Source: JACKHO01 sp041398745 | GTDB lineage: Bacteria; Planctomycetota; Planctomycetia; Planctomycetales; Planctomycetaceae | Reading direction: 5' to 3' | Length of the DNA stretch: 64,000 nt | Assembly: GCA_041398745.1 (NCBI GenBank) | Contig: JAWKUB010000008.1 | Coordinates: 124,001 to 188,000 of the forward strand | Part shown: in pieces, positions 53,111 to 62,801 of the stretch | Position numbering within the stretch: the first letter of the stretch is position 1 | How the letters are laid out: the number at the start of each line of letters is the position of its first letter | Notes under the pieces: generated by a model | What the model was told of the DNA's origin: nothing | What the model saw: only the letters and a program-made list of their open reading frames with translations | Database searches by the model: none | Program-made: the position numbers and the translations under genes

Positions 53111-54385
53111 ATCGATCTCCTTTCCTCCAGGAAAGGTCTTTCTGCGAAAAGTCACACTCGCCGCCGTAGCGGCACGAGAATGCAGGACAGTTCATTGGCG
53201 CAGTCACGCCCACGGTACGCCGATGCGATAGTGGACCAGTGCGCCACACTCGGAAGTAAAAGGAGAACTCAGACGTCGGGCTGACGAATTCCTCAAACAA
53301 CTCAGCCAGTCGATGGGCTGAAAAGCTGGGGAATGACGTACCGGAAACGTGATTGAACACGGAGGTACGACGTCATGCACGAAACAGACCTGTAGTCTCC
53401 CTCGCACCTGAGCAACTGATTTTCTGCCGCCTGTTATGGCGGAGTTGGCGGAGAGGAAAGTCGAGACTTACCTGCTCCTGAAAAGTCAGTTGCTTCTGGC
53501 TTGACGCACGACCATAGCCGCCCAGGCTCGGGCTGGTATGCGTGCGGATGCGGCCACCGGGGATGGTTGATCAAGCTCTGATTGCTGTAACCAATCCGAT
53601 GAGGCTTCCTGCGAGTGTTCCGACCAGTCAAAACAATAGGGTCGGCAACTGGATAGAGGTTTCCCACGATGCAGGCGCTTACGCAGCCCCGAACGCATAC
53701 CGCGTGCGACGATGTTGGCGCGTACGGTTCCACCGTTTCCAATTGTGCCAATTTGGGTCGTTGCGTTTGTTGCGTTAATCTGGAGCATGCTGCACCTGTT
53801 CTTCGTGTCCGTCATTGTGTGGAAGTGCCGTTTGGCACGTCTCCGCTGCGGACTTCGCGGAAACTCATATTGCCCGTCCTCGCGGGCAGAAGTGAGATGA
53901 CAAGGGACATTAAAACGAATGCGCCTTGGCAGAAAATTTGGGCGGAGACCGCCAAATGGCTGTACTCCTACCCTCCTAATACGGAGTATGACCACAGAAG
54001 ATTAAAAACGGTTCGCCATTTTTGGGAAAAATGACCGATTTTTTCGTAACCTGAACGCACGAGACGCATCCTGCTTTGCGCGTAAGTCATTTACTCACTG
54101 GACCATGCGGCGCAGACTGGCACCGAGCCCACATTGCCGCAAACGGCGAGCTTCGCTGTTCCACCCCGCAATTGTTGTTGCGAAAGCGGTTAAAACCGGC
54201 GCCGTCCGACCAACGCAACTCAGATTTATGGAGAGTTTCTTCGTACGAGAAAACAGGAACAAGGTTGTTTTTCGAGCCGACCGATGATCCACTAGATTAC
54301 CGCACACTGTGTTACATCTTTTTTCATCGATGAACTTTCGTGTTGGAATGAGAGGAACGGATCTCCTCCCAACCAGGTGGATTCC
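53111..54385. other. 1.27-kb stretch without a convincing gene
   Basis: Overlapping frames of up to 169 codons exist on the minus strand (53486-53995), but they lack ribosome binding sites, have odd composition and no family resemblance. A 7-bp AT-rich hairpin (catttttgggaaaaatg, 54017-54033) followed by accga and six T residues might be a weak terminator on the plus strand. An unannotated RNA is possible; I cannot support one. Confidence 0.4.
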
Positions 54386-55651
54386 ATGCCAAGTCTTCCG
54401 TTCTCCCAGTTCTTTTCCGCTCGTCGCCAGGCACAACTGCTGGTTTTTGCGGTAGCGCTGTTGATGGGAATGCCCGTCTCAGCCCAAATCCGACTCCCCA
54501 AAGAAGAAGAACTCAATCCGCTTGGATTGACCATGATGTGGTGGGCACAGGCCACGATTGATCGTAACCGGGATGAAGTGGAGTTCATCACCAATGACGA
54601 GCAGAATGTCTATTTGCAGTCGCGTTCAGGGCTCATGACGACGTTCAACGTCGAAACAGGTGAGCGTCGTTGGAGCAAACTGCTGGGAAAACCTGACCGC
54701 GTTGGTTATCCGGCGTCAACGAACGATGAACAACTCCTTGTCTCCATTGGTTCCAATGTCATTTCCATGGACAAAATGACCGGGCAGGAACTTTGGAAGT
54801 TGCGAGTTCCTGAGTTACCTTCCGCCTCGCCGGAAGTCGATGACAACCTCGCTTACGTCGGCACGGTCGACGGAAGTGTTTACGCATTTGATTTGAAGCG
54901 CGTACGAGAGCTACATCAGGAGTCGCGTCTGCCTGAGTGGGCGCACATTGCTCAGCGGTGGCATCGTCAAGCTCCTGGCGAAATTACTTCGTCGCCAATT
55001 TCGACCGGTGCAACGGTCTCCTTCGCCAGCAAGAGCGGCGTGGTCATTGGTGTTAACACTCGGGACAAAAAGCCACGATTCGATTTCTACTCCGATGGAC
55101 AAATTGTTTCACCTGTCGGACGCAGTCAAGACCTGATTTTTGTCACTGACGACAACGGACGGTTGTTCTGCATTAATCAGGACAATGGTCAACTCCGCTG
55201 GACCTACTCCACGGGAACATCCATCCACGAGCAGCCGAAGGCCGTCGGAAATCAGGTATTCATTATTACGCATCGACGCGGCATGGAATGCCTGAGTTTG
55301 GCCAGTGGAAACACAATATGGGCTCAGCCTGGAATTACCCAGTTTGTTGGCGCGAGCGACACACGCGTTTACTGCTCGGACGTCTCCGGCAACCTCATTA
55401 TCATCAATCGTCAGGATGGCTCGGTTCTCGCGACACTGCGGATGCGGAAGTACTCGATGCGAATCTCGAATGATCGCACCGACCGGATTGTTCTCTCCAC
55501 ACCGGGCGGGCTTGTCGTCTGCCTGCGTGAAACTGGTGCAGAGTTTCCGGCATACCACCTCTACCCCAATCGCCAACCCATTCTGCCAGAGATGTTTGAC
55601 GAATCGGCAATGGCAGACGACACAGAAACGCCGGCAGCACCTGCCGAATAA
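54386..55651 (+). CDS. Exported PQQ-type beta-propeller protein (BamB-like)
   Basis: A 421-residue protein with a signal peptide (about 1-34, ending MPVSAQ). The rest contains about seven to eight WD40/PQQ-like repeats with the usual G-x-x-x-W motif at blade ends: VETGERRWSKLLG, MTGQELWKLRVPE, DNGQLRWTYSTG, ASGNTIWAQPG, QDGSVLATLRM. Length and fold fit BamB-like scaffolds or quinoprotein-like sensors. No cysteine-ring or metal-ligand motif of true PQQ dehydrogenases was seen. Start: the ATG at 54386 has AGGTGG five bases upstream; a GTG lies three codons earlier. It converges with the sulfatase gene, 15 bp apart. Confidence 0.82.
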   Translation: MPSLPFSQFFSARRQAQLLVFAVALLMGMPVSAQIRLPKEEELNPLGLTMMWWAQATIDRNRDEVEFITNDEQNVYLQSRSGLMTTFNVETGERRWSKLLGKPDRVGYPASTNDEQLLVSIGSNVISMDKMTGQELWKLRVPELPSASPEVDDNLAYVGTVDGSVYAFDLKRVRELHQESRLPEWAHIAQRWHRQAPGEITSSPISTGATVSFASKSGVVIGVNTRDKKPRFDFYSDGQIVSPVGRSQDLIFVTDDNGRLFCINQDNGQLRWTYSTGTSIHEQPKAVGNQVFIITHRRGMECLSLASGNTIWAQPGITQFVGASDTRVYCSDVSGNLIIINRQDGSVLATLRMRKYSMRISNDRTDRIVLSTPGGLVVCLRETGAEFPAYHLYPNRQPILPEMFDESAMADDTETPAAPAE

Positions 55652-55666
55652 CGCCTTAGAGCTACC

Positions 55667-57145
55667 CTACTTGCTGGCCTCAAGTTCCAGGTCGTTGTCT
55701 CGGACCTGCTTGAGTTTTTCCGCGAGTTGTTGCTGGAAACGTTCCACAATGGGGCGGTGATTGGGGCTATCCGCCAGGTTCGTGTATTGGCCCGGATCCT
55801 GTTTGACGTCGAACAGCTCGACGCCATTTGAGGCGTCTTCCTCGTACTGAATGTAAGCCCAATCGTCCTCTCGAAGGAGGAATCCCTTGCGCATGGGGGC
55901 CACACTGAAAGCGGAATCGCGCACACGTCGGGTGGGATCTTCCAGTAAAGGCGAAATGTCGCGGCCCTGAATTCGCTCGGGGACTTCAAATCCGCACAGC
56001 TTGGCTGTCGTGGGAAAGAGGTCGATGAGTTCGACCAGACTGTCACAGACAGCTGGCTTCTGGCCCGGCACGCAAATAATTAGAGGCACTCCGGCCGATT
56101 CATCACGCAAGCTGACCTTGGCCCAGAAGTCGTGCTCGCCCAGGTGGTAGCCGTGGTCGCTCGTGAAAATGACAATGGTCTTCTCTTCCAGATTCGCTTC
56201 TCGCAGTGCCGTGAGCACTTTGCCGACCTGAGCGTCCATGAATGACACGGCAGCGTAGTAACCACCCATCGCCTTCTGCTGGCGACGGATGTCCATTTTC
56301 ATGTTCACGCTGGTTTTATAGTTGATGCCGGCCTTGGGAATGTCATCCCAGTCACCATCCACCTTGGGAGGAAGAACCATCGAACTGTATGGCAGGAACG
56401 GTTCGAAATAATTCGCCGGTGCCACGAACGGCACATGTGGACGCACAAACCCAACGCCCAGCCAGAACGGTTCGTCTTTGTGTTTCTGAATCAGTTCGAC
56501 TGCCTTGGCTGCCGTTTTACCGTCGGAGTGCACCATGTCATCACCGTCAGCCTCGACTACGACAAAGGTGTTTCCACCGACGACTGGCTTCTTGCCGTCA
56601 GGATTCCCTTCCAACGTTTCGCCAATTCCAGGTGCCTTCCACTCCGGTCCGGGACTGTTGAAGCGTTCTGTCCAGGACAGTTCGTCATCGGCTTCGTTAC
56701 TGCCTGGATGCCCCGGTTCATTCCAGCCGACTTCAATCCCGCCGGGCACTCCCATGTGATAAATCTTGCTGACACGTGCGCTGTAATAGCCGTGCTGTTT
56801 GAAGTATTGAGGCCATGTGGCGCGGTCACCAATTTGTGGTCGTGGCGAGGTGTATCCCAACACTCCTGTCGCATGGGGATAGTAGCCAGAGAGCATACAG
56901 GCGCGTGACGGGCCGCAGTAAGTCGCCTGGCAATAAGCTCGAGTAAACCGTGTTCCCCGCGCTGCCAGTGAATCGATATTCGGCGTTTTGCAGACGGTAT
57001 TTCCGTAGCACGACAATGCTGTCGCGGTGAGGTCGTCTGACATAATCAGGAGGACGTTGTACTTCTCTTCCGCCTGGGCCGTGGTGCGGCCAGCAAACAC
57101 CAATAACAATGTGATGATGCCAAGCCGCAGTTTCTGATTTGCCAC
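55667..57145 (-). CDS. Exported sulfatase, iduronate-2-sulfatase type
   Basis: A 492-residue protein with a signal peptide (about 1-25). The metal site MSDDLTATALSCYGN is followed by the sulfatase signature C77-G-P-S-R, where the Cys is converted to formylglycine. The IVIFTSDHGYHLGEHDFWAK segment carries the second Asp-His pair. The short strand YYSARVSKIYHMG and GYYPHATGVLG fit the iduronate-sulfatase-like subgroup. It hydrolyses a sulfate ester in the periplasm, probably from an algal or animal polysaccharide, in keeping with the many sulfatases of planctomycetes. The substrate is inferred only at class level. Confidence 0.92.
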   Translation of the reverse strand: MANQKLRLGIITLLLVFAGRTTAQAEEKYNVLLIMSDDLTATALSCYGNTVCKTPNIDSLAARGTRFTRAYCQATYCGPSRACMLSGYYPHATGVLGYTSPRPQIGDRATWPQYFKQHGYYSARVSKIYHMGVPGGIEVGWNEPGHPGSNEADDELSWTERFNSPGPEWKAPGIGETLEGNPDGKKPVVGGNTFVVVEADGDDMVHSDGKTAAKAVELIQKHKDEPFWLGVGFVRPHVPFVAPANYFEPFLPYSSMVLPPKVDGDWDDIPKAGINYKTSVNMKMDIRRQQKAMGGYYAAVSFMDAQVGKVLTALREANLEEKTIVIFTSDHGYHLGEHDFWAKVSLRDESAGVPLIICVPGQKPAVCDSLVELIDLFPTTAKLCGFEVPERIQGRDISPLLEDPTRRVRDSAFSVAPMRKGFLLREDDWAYIQYEEDASNGVELFDVKQDPGQYTNLADSPNHRPIVERFQQQLAEKLKQVRDNDLELEASK

Positions 57146-57257
57146 AACGTGCTCCTGACTGCCGTTTTCAAAGGAGTGGGAAAACTCTTTCGCCTGTAGA
57201 CCAACATCGTGTCAGGCGTTTTTGCAAGATGCAACCCACTCGAATCTGCGAGGCAGT

Positions 57258-57286
57258 TTGACGTCATCAGTCGGGCTTCGTATTCT
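57258..57286 (+). promoter_or_regulatory. Sigma70-like promoter for the peroxiredoxin operon
   Basis: TTGACG (57258-57263), 17-bp spacer and TATTCT (57281-57286) precede the start codon at 57346 by 60 bp. It lies in the divergent gap with the sulfatase gene. Confidence 0.5.
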
Positions 57287-57345
57287 CAAGATACGCGGTC
57301 GCAACGTTTTGAGAACCGCAGGTTAACTTGCTCTCGAGGTACCCC

Positions 57346-57915
57346 ATGAGATCCTTCGGATTAGCTGTATTGACGCTGTTTGCAGTCACACTTCCTGTTT
57401 GTGGAGATGAAGTCAAAGTGGGTGACAAAGCCCCTAGCTTTCAGGTGAAAGATGACACCGGCGAGACATGGAAGTCAGAGGAGCACTTCGGTAAAGGAAT
57501 TACTGTCGTGTACTTCTACCCTGCCGACATGACGGGCGGCTGCACCAAACAGGCCTGCAGCTACCGCGATGATTCAGAAGCTCTTAAAAAGCTCGGTGTT
57601 ACGGTTGTCGGCGTCAGTGGTGACACCGTGGAAAACCATCAGGCGTTTAAGAAGGAAAAGGAACTGAACTTCACGTTGCTGGCTGACACCGAGGGAAAAG
57701 TCGCGACGGCGTTCGGTGTTCCTTACACCGCTGGTGAAAAGGAATTTACCACCGAAATTGGTGGCAAGAAAACGACCTTGGTACGTGCATTGACCACGCG
57801 TCGCTGGACATTCGTCATCGATGAGAACAGCAAAGTCATTTACAAAGATGACGCCGTCCAGGCCCAGGAAGACAGCCAGAAAATCATCGCGCTCGTCAAG
57901 AGCCTGAAGAAGTAG
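57346..57915 (+). CDS. Exported peroxiredoxin (BCP/PrxQ type)
   Basis: A 189-residue protein with a signal peptide (about 1-20, ending PVCG). The thioredoxin-fold domain carries the PrxQ/BCP signature GCTKQACSYRDD, with peroxidatic Cys in GCT and a second Cys five residues later for an intrasubunit disulfide. It reduces peroxides in the periplasm. Start: ATG 57346 has GAGG seven bases upstream and gives a signal peptide; a TTG at 57328 does not. The following dehydrogenase gene starts 12 bp after the stop, so the two are probably cotranscribed. Confidence 0.9.
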   Translation: MRSFGLAVLTLFAVTLPVCGDEVKVGDKAPSFQVKDDTGETWKSEEHFGKGITVVYFYPADMTGGCTKQACSYRDDSEALKKLGVTVVGVSGDTVENHQAFKKEKELNFTLLADTEGKVATAFGVPYTAGEKEFTTEIGGKKTTLVRALTTRRWTFVIDENSKVIYKDDAVQAQEDSQKIIALVKSLKK

Positions 57916-57927
57916 TTGGACGAGTTC

Positions 57928-58965
57928 ATGAGCAACGGAGTTGCCTACCCTAATTTGGCAGAGCACATGGTACGAGTTCCTGTTGAGGAACTGCGTACCA
58001 CTCTGCTGGCCATGCTGAAGAAAGTCAGCATGTTTGAATTTGATTCCAAGGTCGCCGTGCAGCGCATGATCGATGCCGACCTGCGCGGCCTGCCACAACA
58101 TGGCGCCGGGCGCATTTGCGAATACCTCGACGCAGTCGACCTGGGGGACATCGATCCTCGCGGACGCGTGTTGACGCTGGTCGACAGTCCCGCTTTCGCC
58201 GTGCTGGACGGAAGTCGGGCCATTGGATCAGTCGCCGCCACGAAGGGAGTCGAACTCGCCATCGCTAAGGCGAAGGAGTGTGGAACCGGCACCGTCGCTG
58301 TTGGAAACAGTCAAACACTTGGCGCCCTGGGCGTCTATGCCGCACTCGCCGCAGCAGAAGGATGCATTTGCTTCTGTTGCACAAGTACCGGCGGAGTCAT
58401 GGTGAGTGCGCCTGGCACAGCGGAGGCGGCAGTCGGCAACAATGCGTTTGCCTGGGCCATTCCGACGGCTGAAGAGTCGCCGCTGCTCATCGACTCATCG
58501 TGCGGCACTGCTTCGCGCGGGAAACTGAATATCTTGCAGGAACTTGGCATCCCCATTCCGGAAGGAGTGCTGCAGTCTGACGCTGAAAATGCTCCGCTGC
58601 TGCCGCGCGGTGGCGCAATGGGATTCGGTATGTCGCTCGCCTGTTCGGCATTAGCAGGTCCGTTGGCCGGTGGCAAAATGCCGAACGCCAAAAAGAAGGC
58701 CATTGTTTCTGCGAACGACTCCGAACACTTCTTCTATGTCATCGACGTCGGCCACTTCGCCGACCTGAATACGTTCAAGAAGAAATTGACAGAGGCACTC
58801 ATGGGAATCCGTCAGTTGCCGCCGACGAATGCCGCGGAGCCAGTTCGCATTCCGGGCGACCATGCTCCGGCCATGGGTGAAGGAGCAAGTGTTCCGCTGC
58901 TGAAGTCGAGTGCCGAGCAAATTCGGCAACGTGCGGCCAAAATGAAAATCGACGTCACGTGGTAA
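57928..58965 (+). CDS. Malate/L-lactate dehydrogenase family oxidoreductase (Ldh2)
   Basis: A 345-residue cytoplasmic NAD(P)-dependent dehydrogenase of the Ldh2/MDG2 family. The catalytic and substrate-binding segment DADLRGLPQHGAGRICEYL lies at about 44-62. TGTVAVGNSQTLGALGVYA and DSSCGTASRGK follow in family order, and the C-terminal GDHAPAMGEGA block, which closes on the cofactor, is present. It reduces 2-keto acids or oxidises 2-hydroxy acids; the exact substrate is not predictable. I chose ATG 57928 over the TTG at 57916. Downstream of the peroxiredoxin in a likely operon. Confidence 0.88.
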   Translation: MSNGVAYPNLAEHMVRVPVEELRTTLLAMLKKVSMFEFDSKVAVQRMIDADLRGLPQHGAGRICEYLDAVDLGDIDPRGRVLTLVDSPAFAVLDGSRAIGSVAATKGVELAIAKAKECGTGTVAVGNSQTLGALGVYAALAAAEGCICFCCTSTGGVMVSAPGTAEAAVGNNAFAWAIPTAEESPLLIDSSCGTASRGKLNILQELGIPIPEGVLQSDAENAPLLPRGGAMGFGMSLACSALAGPLAGGKMPNAKKKAIVSANDSEHFFYVIDVGHFADLNTFKKKLTEALMGIRQLPPTNAAEPVRIPGDHAPAMGEGASVPLLKSSAEQIRQRAAKMKIDVTW

Positions 58966-59023
58966 GCGCGGTGTTGATTGCTCAATTGAAAATGCATCTG
59001 AGAGAGTTAAGGAGTTTGGAATC

Positions 59024-59851
59024 ATGACCTGTCGCGTTCTGATCATGACCCTGATGTTCTGTGTCTGTGCTGGTGTCTTGGTGCAGGCCGAGGAGACCAT
59101 TCCAGACCCGAATCTGCAACAGGTCATTCGGGCCGTGCTGGAGAAAAAGCAAATCAAGAAGGATGCGATCGATCCCGCTGATTTAAAATCGATTTTCTTC
59201 CTCGACGCCCGGGGTAAGGGCATCAAGAGCCTCGCGGGACTGCAGCACTGCACCAACCTCGCGGAAGTAAAGCTCAGCGACAATGAAATTGGCGACCTTT
59301 CACCGTTGGCCGAGCTGAAAAACATTCAATCGCTGTACCTGTCACGCAATCAAGTCAGCGACCTCAAGCCGCTCGCCCAACTGGTCAAACTGCAATACCT
59401 GGAACTGAGCGGGAATAAAATCGAATCGCTGGAGGGACTTCAGGGACTCAGCAACATGCGGGCCCTCTACCTCTCTGAAAACAATATCTCCGATTTGGCG
59501 CCGCTCAAACCGCTAAGTCAACTGCGGTCGCTCTATCTGAACGGCAACCAACTGAAGTCACTGGAACCTATTGCCGAGTTGAGGTGGGTGTCAACGCTCG
59601 GACTAAAGAACAATCAACTGACCGATCTCACCCCGCTAGGCAGCTACACAGAATTGCGGTTCACCTTCCTCGAAGGGAACCCTGTGACGAACTACGGGGT
59701 GCTCGTCAGTATGGCAAAAGCGGACATCGAAGGCCCCAAACGCTTTGCACCCTACTGGTTCCTATATCTCGACGAAGAGAACCTGTCCGCCGAAGCAAAG
59801 GCTCAGGTGGATCAACTCAAGGCATTGGGCGTAAGGGTAAACCGAAAGTGA
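59024..59851 (+). CDS. Exported leucine-rich repeat protein (internalin-like LRR)
   Basis: A 275-residue protein with a signal peptide (about 1-23, ending VLVQAEE). A cap (IPDPNLQQVIRAVLEKKQI) typical of internalin-type LRR proteins is followed by about seven 22-residue repeats of the type LxxLxxLxLSxNxIxDLxPLA, at about 66-220, then a C-terminal cap. These make a curved solenoid for protein binding in the periplasm or at the surface. An AAGGAG lies nine bases before the ATG. Unlike surface LRR proteins of firmicutes, it has no anchor domain. Confidence 0.85.
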   Translation: MTCRVLIMTLMFCVCAGVLVQAEETIPDPNLQQVIRAVLEKKQIKKDAIDPADLKSIFFLDARGKGIKSLAGLQHCTNLAEVKLSDNEIGDLSPLAELKNIQSLYLSRNQVSDLKPLAQLVKLQYLELSGNKIESLEGLQGLSNMRALYLSENNISDLAPLKPLSQLRSLYLNGNQLKSLEPIAELRWVSTLGLKNNQLTDLTPLGSYTELRFTFLEGNPVTNYGVLVSMAKADIEGPKRFAPYWFLYLDEENLSAEAKAQVDQLKALGVRVNRK

Positions 59852-60031
59852 CGGTTTAGTATTCATCGCAAATCAGATTCTCTGGAGGGCCTACCGGTTT
59901 CTTGGGATGGGCTTCGGTTCCTGGACGAGAGTCTTCTGCGGAATCACTCTCGTCGCCGTTGTTTTCACTCCTTCACGTTTCTGCTCAAATACGTCACTCC
60001 AGTCACGTCGACTTCTGACCACCATTCCACC

Positions 60032-60550
60032 ATGAACGTCCGGCCGCTCATTTCTGCTGAAGAAATTGAACTGGCTGTGGTGCACATGGGGGAGCGGGTT
60101 TCGGGGACGTATGCAGGGAAGCCGCTCACCATTCTGGCGGTGCTGCATGGCAGTATTATGCTCGTCGCTGATTTGATGCGGCGGGTGACGGTGCCGCATC
60201 AGTTCGGGGTGGTGCAGGCGTCGAGTTATCGGGGCACGGAAACCACGTCGGGGGAGTTGGTCACCGATACGCGGTTTCTTCCCGACATCAAAGGACGCGA
60301 TGTCTTGCTCGTCGATGACATTTTCGACACCGGGAAAACGCTCGAAACTCTCGTCAGCCAATTGCAGGAATTTGAACCTGCGTCAATCCGCAGCGCGGTG
60401 CTGCTGTGGAAGAAGTCCCGCCAGACCGTTGCGATGTCGCCCGATGAATTCTGCTTCGACATTCCGGACGAATTCGTCGTGGGCTACGGACTCGATTTCA
60501 ACGGCGAATACCGGCATTTGCCGTATATTGGAGTTCTGGAGTCCACTTGA
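60032..60550 (+). CDS. hpt: Hypoxanthine phosphoribosyltransferase
   Basis: A 172-residue protein of normal family length. The PRPP loop VDDIFDTG lies at residues 94-101. LAVLHGSIMLVADLMRRV holds the N-terminal PPi loop, and the flexible loop with SSYRG is at 65-69. A late D in VGYGLDFNGEYRHLPYIG contacts the purine. It converts hypoxanthine (and possibly guanine) plus PRPP to the nucleotide in purine salvage. Alone on its transcript as far as can be seen; dTDP-glucose dehydratase follows 98 bp later. Confidence 0.93.
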   Translation: MNVRPLISAEEIELAVVHMGERVSGTYAGKPLTILAVLHGSIMLVADLMRRVTVPHQFGVVQASSYRGTETTSGELVTDTRFLPDIKGRDVLLVDDIFDTGKTLETLVSQLQEFEPASIRSAVLLWKKSRQTVAMSPDEFCFDIPDEFVVGYGLDFNGEYRHLPYIGVLEST

Positions 60551-60648
60551 GGCCCGCAATCGTGCTGGCCACCCAATTTCAAGGTTGTTGATGCTCCGCC
60601 CGGGCCGTTAATCTGCTCCTGCACTTCACTGACAGGACAGATTTCATC

Positions 60649-61668
60649 ATGCAACGGATTATCGTTACCGGCGGCTGCGGATTCATTGGGTCGAATTTCA
60701 TCAGGCATATGCTCGCAGAGCATCCTGGGCTTTCGATTGTGAACATCGACGCACTGACGTACGCGGGGAACCTGGAAAACCTGCGCGACGTGGAATCGAA
60801 CTCGAACTACGAGTTTCAGAAAGGGTCGATTTGCGACCGCGAATTCATCGAGCGGGTGATTTCCGAAAAGCCGACCGATGCAGTCATTAACTTCGCGGCG
60901 GAAAGCCATGTGGACCGCAGCATTCTCGACTCCGGCCCGTTCGTGCAGACGAACATTGTCGGGACGCAGGTGCTGCTCGATGTTTGTCGTGCGGCCGAAA
61001 TCCCCCGCTATCTGCAGGTCTCGACCGACGAGGTTTACGGATCGCTCGGGGCGGAAGGATTCTTCACCGAGGAAACACCACTCGCACCGAACAGTCCTTA
61101 TTCCAGTTCAAAAGCCGCCGCCGATTTGCTGGTTCGCGGCTATGTCCACACATTTGGATTCCCCGGCCTCATCACCCGGTGTTCCAATAACTACGGCCCG
61201 TATCAGTTCCCGGAAAAGCTGATCCCGCTGTTTATTTCCAATCTGCTACGCGGTGAGTCAGTCCCCGTTTACGGCAAGGGGGACAACGTGCGGGACTGGA
61301 TTCACGTGCTCGATCATTGCCGCGGCATCGAGGCAACACTTTTGCGAGGGGAAGTTGGCGAAGTGTACAACTTTGGCGGACGGACCGAACTGCAGAACAT
61401 CGAACTGACCCGCATGCTCATCAGACTGCTGGGGAAGACCGAAGAAAGCATCCGCTACGTCACCGACCGCCCCGGCCACGATTTGCGCTATGCCATCGAC
61501 TGCCGCAAAGCCGAAGAAGACCTCGGCTGGCAACCGCAGGTGGGCTTTGAAGCAGGATTGCAGGAAACCATCGACTGGTACGTCGCCAACCAGGACTGGG
61601 TCGAACGCATCCGCAGCGGAGCGTATCGGTCGTATTACGAACAACAATACGGCGAGCGGCTGGCGTAG
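60649..61668 (+). CDS. rfbB: dTDP-glucose 4,6-dehydratase
   Basis: A 339-residue short-chain dehydrogenase of the extended type. NAD-binding GGCGFIGS (8-15); catalytic triad T126 with D127-E128 (STDEVYG), Y151 and K155 (YSSSK); RfbB-specific segments NNYGPYQFPEKLIP and VYGKGDNVRDWIHVLDH. It makes dTDP-4-keto-6-deoxyglucose, the second step towards dTDP-rhamnose and other deoxysugars of surface polysaccharide. No rfbA, rfbC or rfbD neighbours are present. The protein is full length. Confidence 0.95.
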   Translation: MQRIIVTGGCGFIGSNFIRHMLAEHPGLSIVNIDALTYAGNLENLRDVESNSNYEFQKGSICDREFIERVISEKPTDAVINFAAESHVDRSILDSGPFVQTNIVGTQVLLDVCRAAEIPRYLQVSTDEVYGSLGAEGFFTEETPLAPNSPYSSSKAAADLLVRGYVHTFGFPGLITRCSNNYGPYQFPEKLIPLFISNLLRGESVPVYGKGDNVRDWIHVLDHCRGIEATLLRGEVGEVYNFGGRTELQNIELTRMLIRLLGKTEESIRYVTDRPGHDLRYAIDCRKAEEDLGWQPQVGFEAGLQETIDWYVANQDWVERIRSGAYRSYYEQQYGERLA

Positions 61669-61710
61669 AGTACTTTGCAGTTTGGAATCGCGGTACGAAC
61701 AGCCCCAAAG

Positions 61711-61778
61711 GTAGGGTGCGTTGAAACGCACCTCGCTGCATGCGCGATCAAAGTTTGGTGCGTCGCGACGCACCCTAC
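61711..61778. repeat. Palindromic repeat with two nested hairpins
   Basis: gtagggtgcgttgaaacgca (61711-61730) and tgcgtcgcgacgcaccctac (61759-61778) pair as arms. Each arm contains its own small palindrome. It follows the rfbB stop by 42 bp. Confidence 0.7.
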
Positions 61779-61857
61779 GGTTACTGAATAATCCCACGCG
61801 GATGCGAGGAGATTCGGAGAAACAAGTGTCCCGTCCGGACCGCCGGACATACAATGG

Positions 61858-62469
61858 TTACGGTGCTGCAGGAGTTTCATCAGCAATCTTCGTCCACTCC
61901 GTCTCGAAAGAGATTCTTTGAATCGCGTTTTCGAGAACCCAGAATCGGAAGTCTCCGAAATTTGAGTCGTCCTGGCACTCAATCTTCTGATCGTCGGCGA
62001 ACTGAATTGTCAGTCGAGATATCACTGGATCTGAATAGCCGGGGACATCACCGAGCTTGCCTGCGGGACCGACTTCTTTCATGAGTGTCTCAAAGAGAAG
62101 ACACAAACGACCGTAATCAAATAGATCGATGTTGCCAGAATACACGCCTAATTTCTCGACACCCGAATGGCCGTGGTACCTGGCACTGCCATCACGATGA
62201 AACTCGATTTTGTATCGAGTACCCGCTTTGAGATTGAGTAGATCTGGTGGCCCAATCTTTTGGAAGTGAAATGACTTGATGGGCAGAGATTGTCGAATGC
62301 GATTCGCTTCGTCCTCCTGAAAGGGCTGCCCCAGGAATGCGTATGTTCCGCTGGGTTTTGGTTCCCAGTTCGACTTGGGATCGTCTCCGAACGAAAACGA
62401 ACTATTGACGCAAATCAACACCCAAGTCATTGCGAAGAAAACAGAAAAGACATGCTGAGACCTGCGCAT
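61858..62469 (-). CDS. Small exported protein, DUF6438-like
   Basis: A 203-residue protein with a signal peptide (about 1-28, ending FSFGDD). The core RYKIEFHRDGSARYHGHSGVEKLGVYSGNIDLFDYGRLCLLFETL resembles the DUF6438 pattern (a strand, a GDG-type turn, a Y.G strand and a helix). The function of that family is unknown, and the resemblance is by eye. Start: ATG 62469 has GAGAGG four bases upstream, better than the frame opening at 62487. Confidence 0.6.
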   Translation of the reverse strand: MRRSQHVFSVFFAMTWVLICVNSSFSFGDDPKSNWEPKPSGTYAFLGQPFQEDEANRIRQSLPIKSFHFQKIGPPDLLNLKAGTRYKIEFHRDGSARYHGHSGVEKLGVYSGNIDLFDYGRLCLLFETLMKEVGPAGKLGDVPGYSDPVISRLTIQFADDQKIECQDDSNFGDFRFWVLENAIQRISFETEWTKIADETPAAP

Positions 62470-62574
62470 TGTGCCTCTCAGAATCAAAGAAACTCTGGTT
62501 CGCCTGTGGGTAAACTATCGAACCAGCGGAACGCAAGGATAACGCAAGCGGCGACTGACTGACCACAGCAACTC

Positions 62575-62801
62575 GGCGGGTGGCACTGTTGAAGATTGAA
62601 GAACCGAGTGTGCCACTGGCTTCGCCAGTGTATTTGTTGCGGCATCAGTGCGATTTCATCAGTCAAACTTCGTTGACAGAACTGCTCGGATTGTGGCTTT
62701 GATCATGTCCACTTAGCCGTTACTCTGAATTGCAAGTCCATCGGCACTGGCTCAGGCCAGTGGCACACAATTCCAGGCCCTTCGACAGTGGCACCCGGCG
62801 G
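62575..62801. repeat. 227-bp repeat, copy 1 (MITE-like, inverted ends)
   Basis: Matches copy 2 (63559-63785) at 226 of 227 positions; the one difference is t/c at 62638 / 63622. Ends are imperfect inverted repeats: cgggtggcactgttgaag at the left against cgggtgccactgtcgaag on the other strand at the right. It holds further hairpins around ccactggcttcgccagtg and ggcactggctcaggccagtg. No coding frame. It ends one base before the stop codon of the next gene. Confidence 0.9.

Noticed and set aside
53453..53470. gaggaaagtc resembling part of RNase P RNA
   Set aside because: The other conserved RNase P elements could not be found nearby, and the flanking stems do not form.
53486..53995. 169-codon minus-strand frame in the 1.27-kb gap
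   Set aside because: No ribosome binding site, mixed composition, overlaps other equally long frames, no family resemblance.
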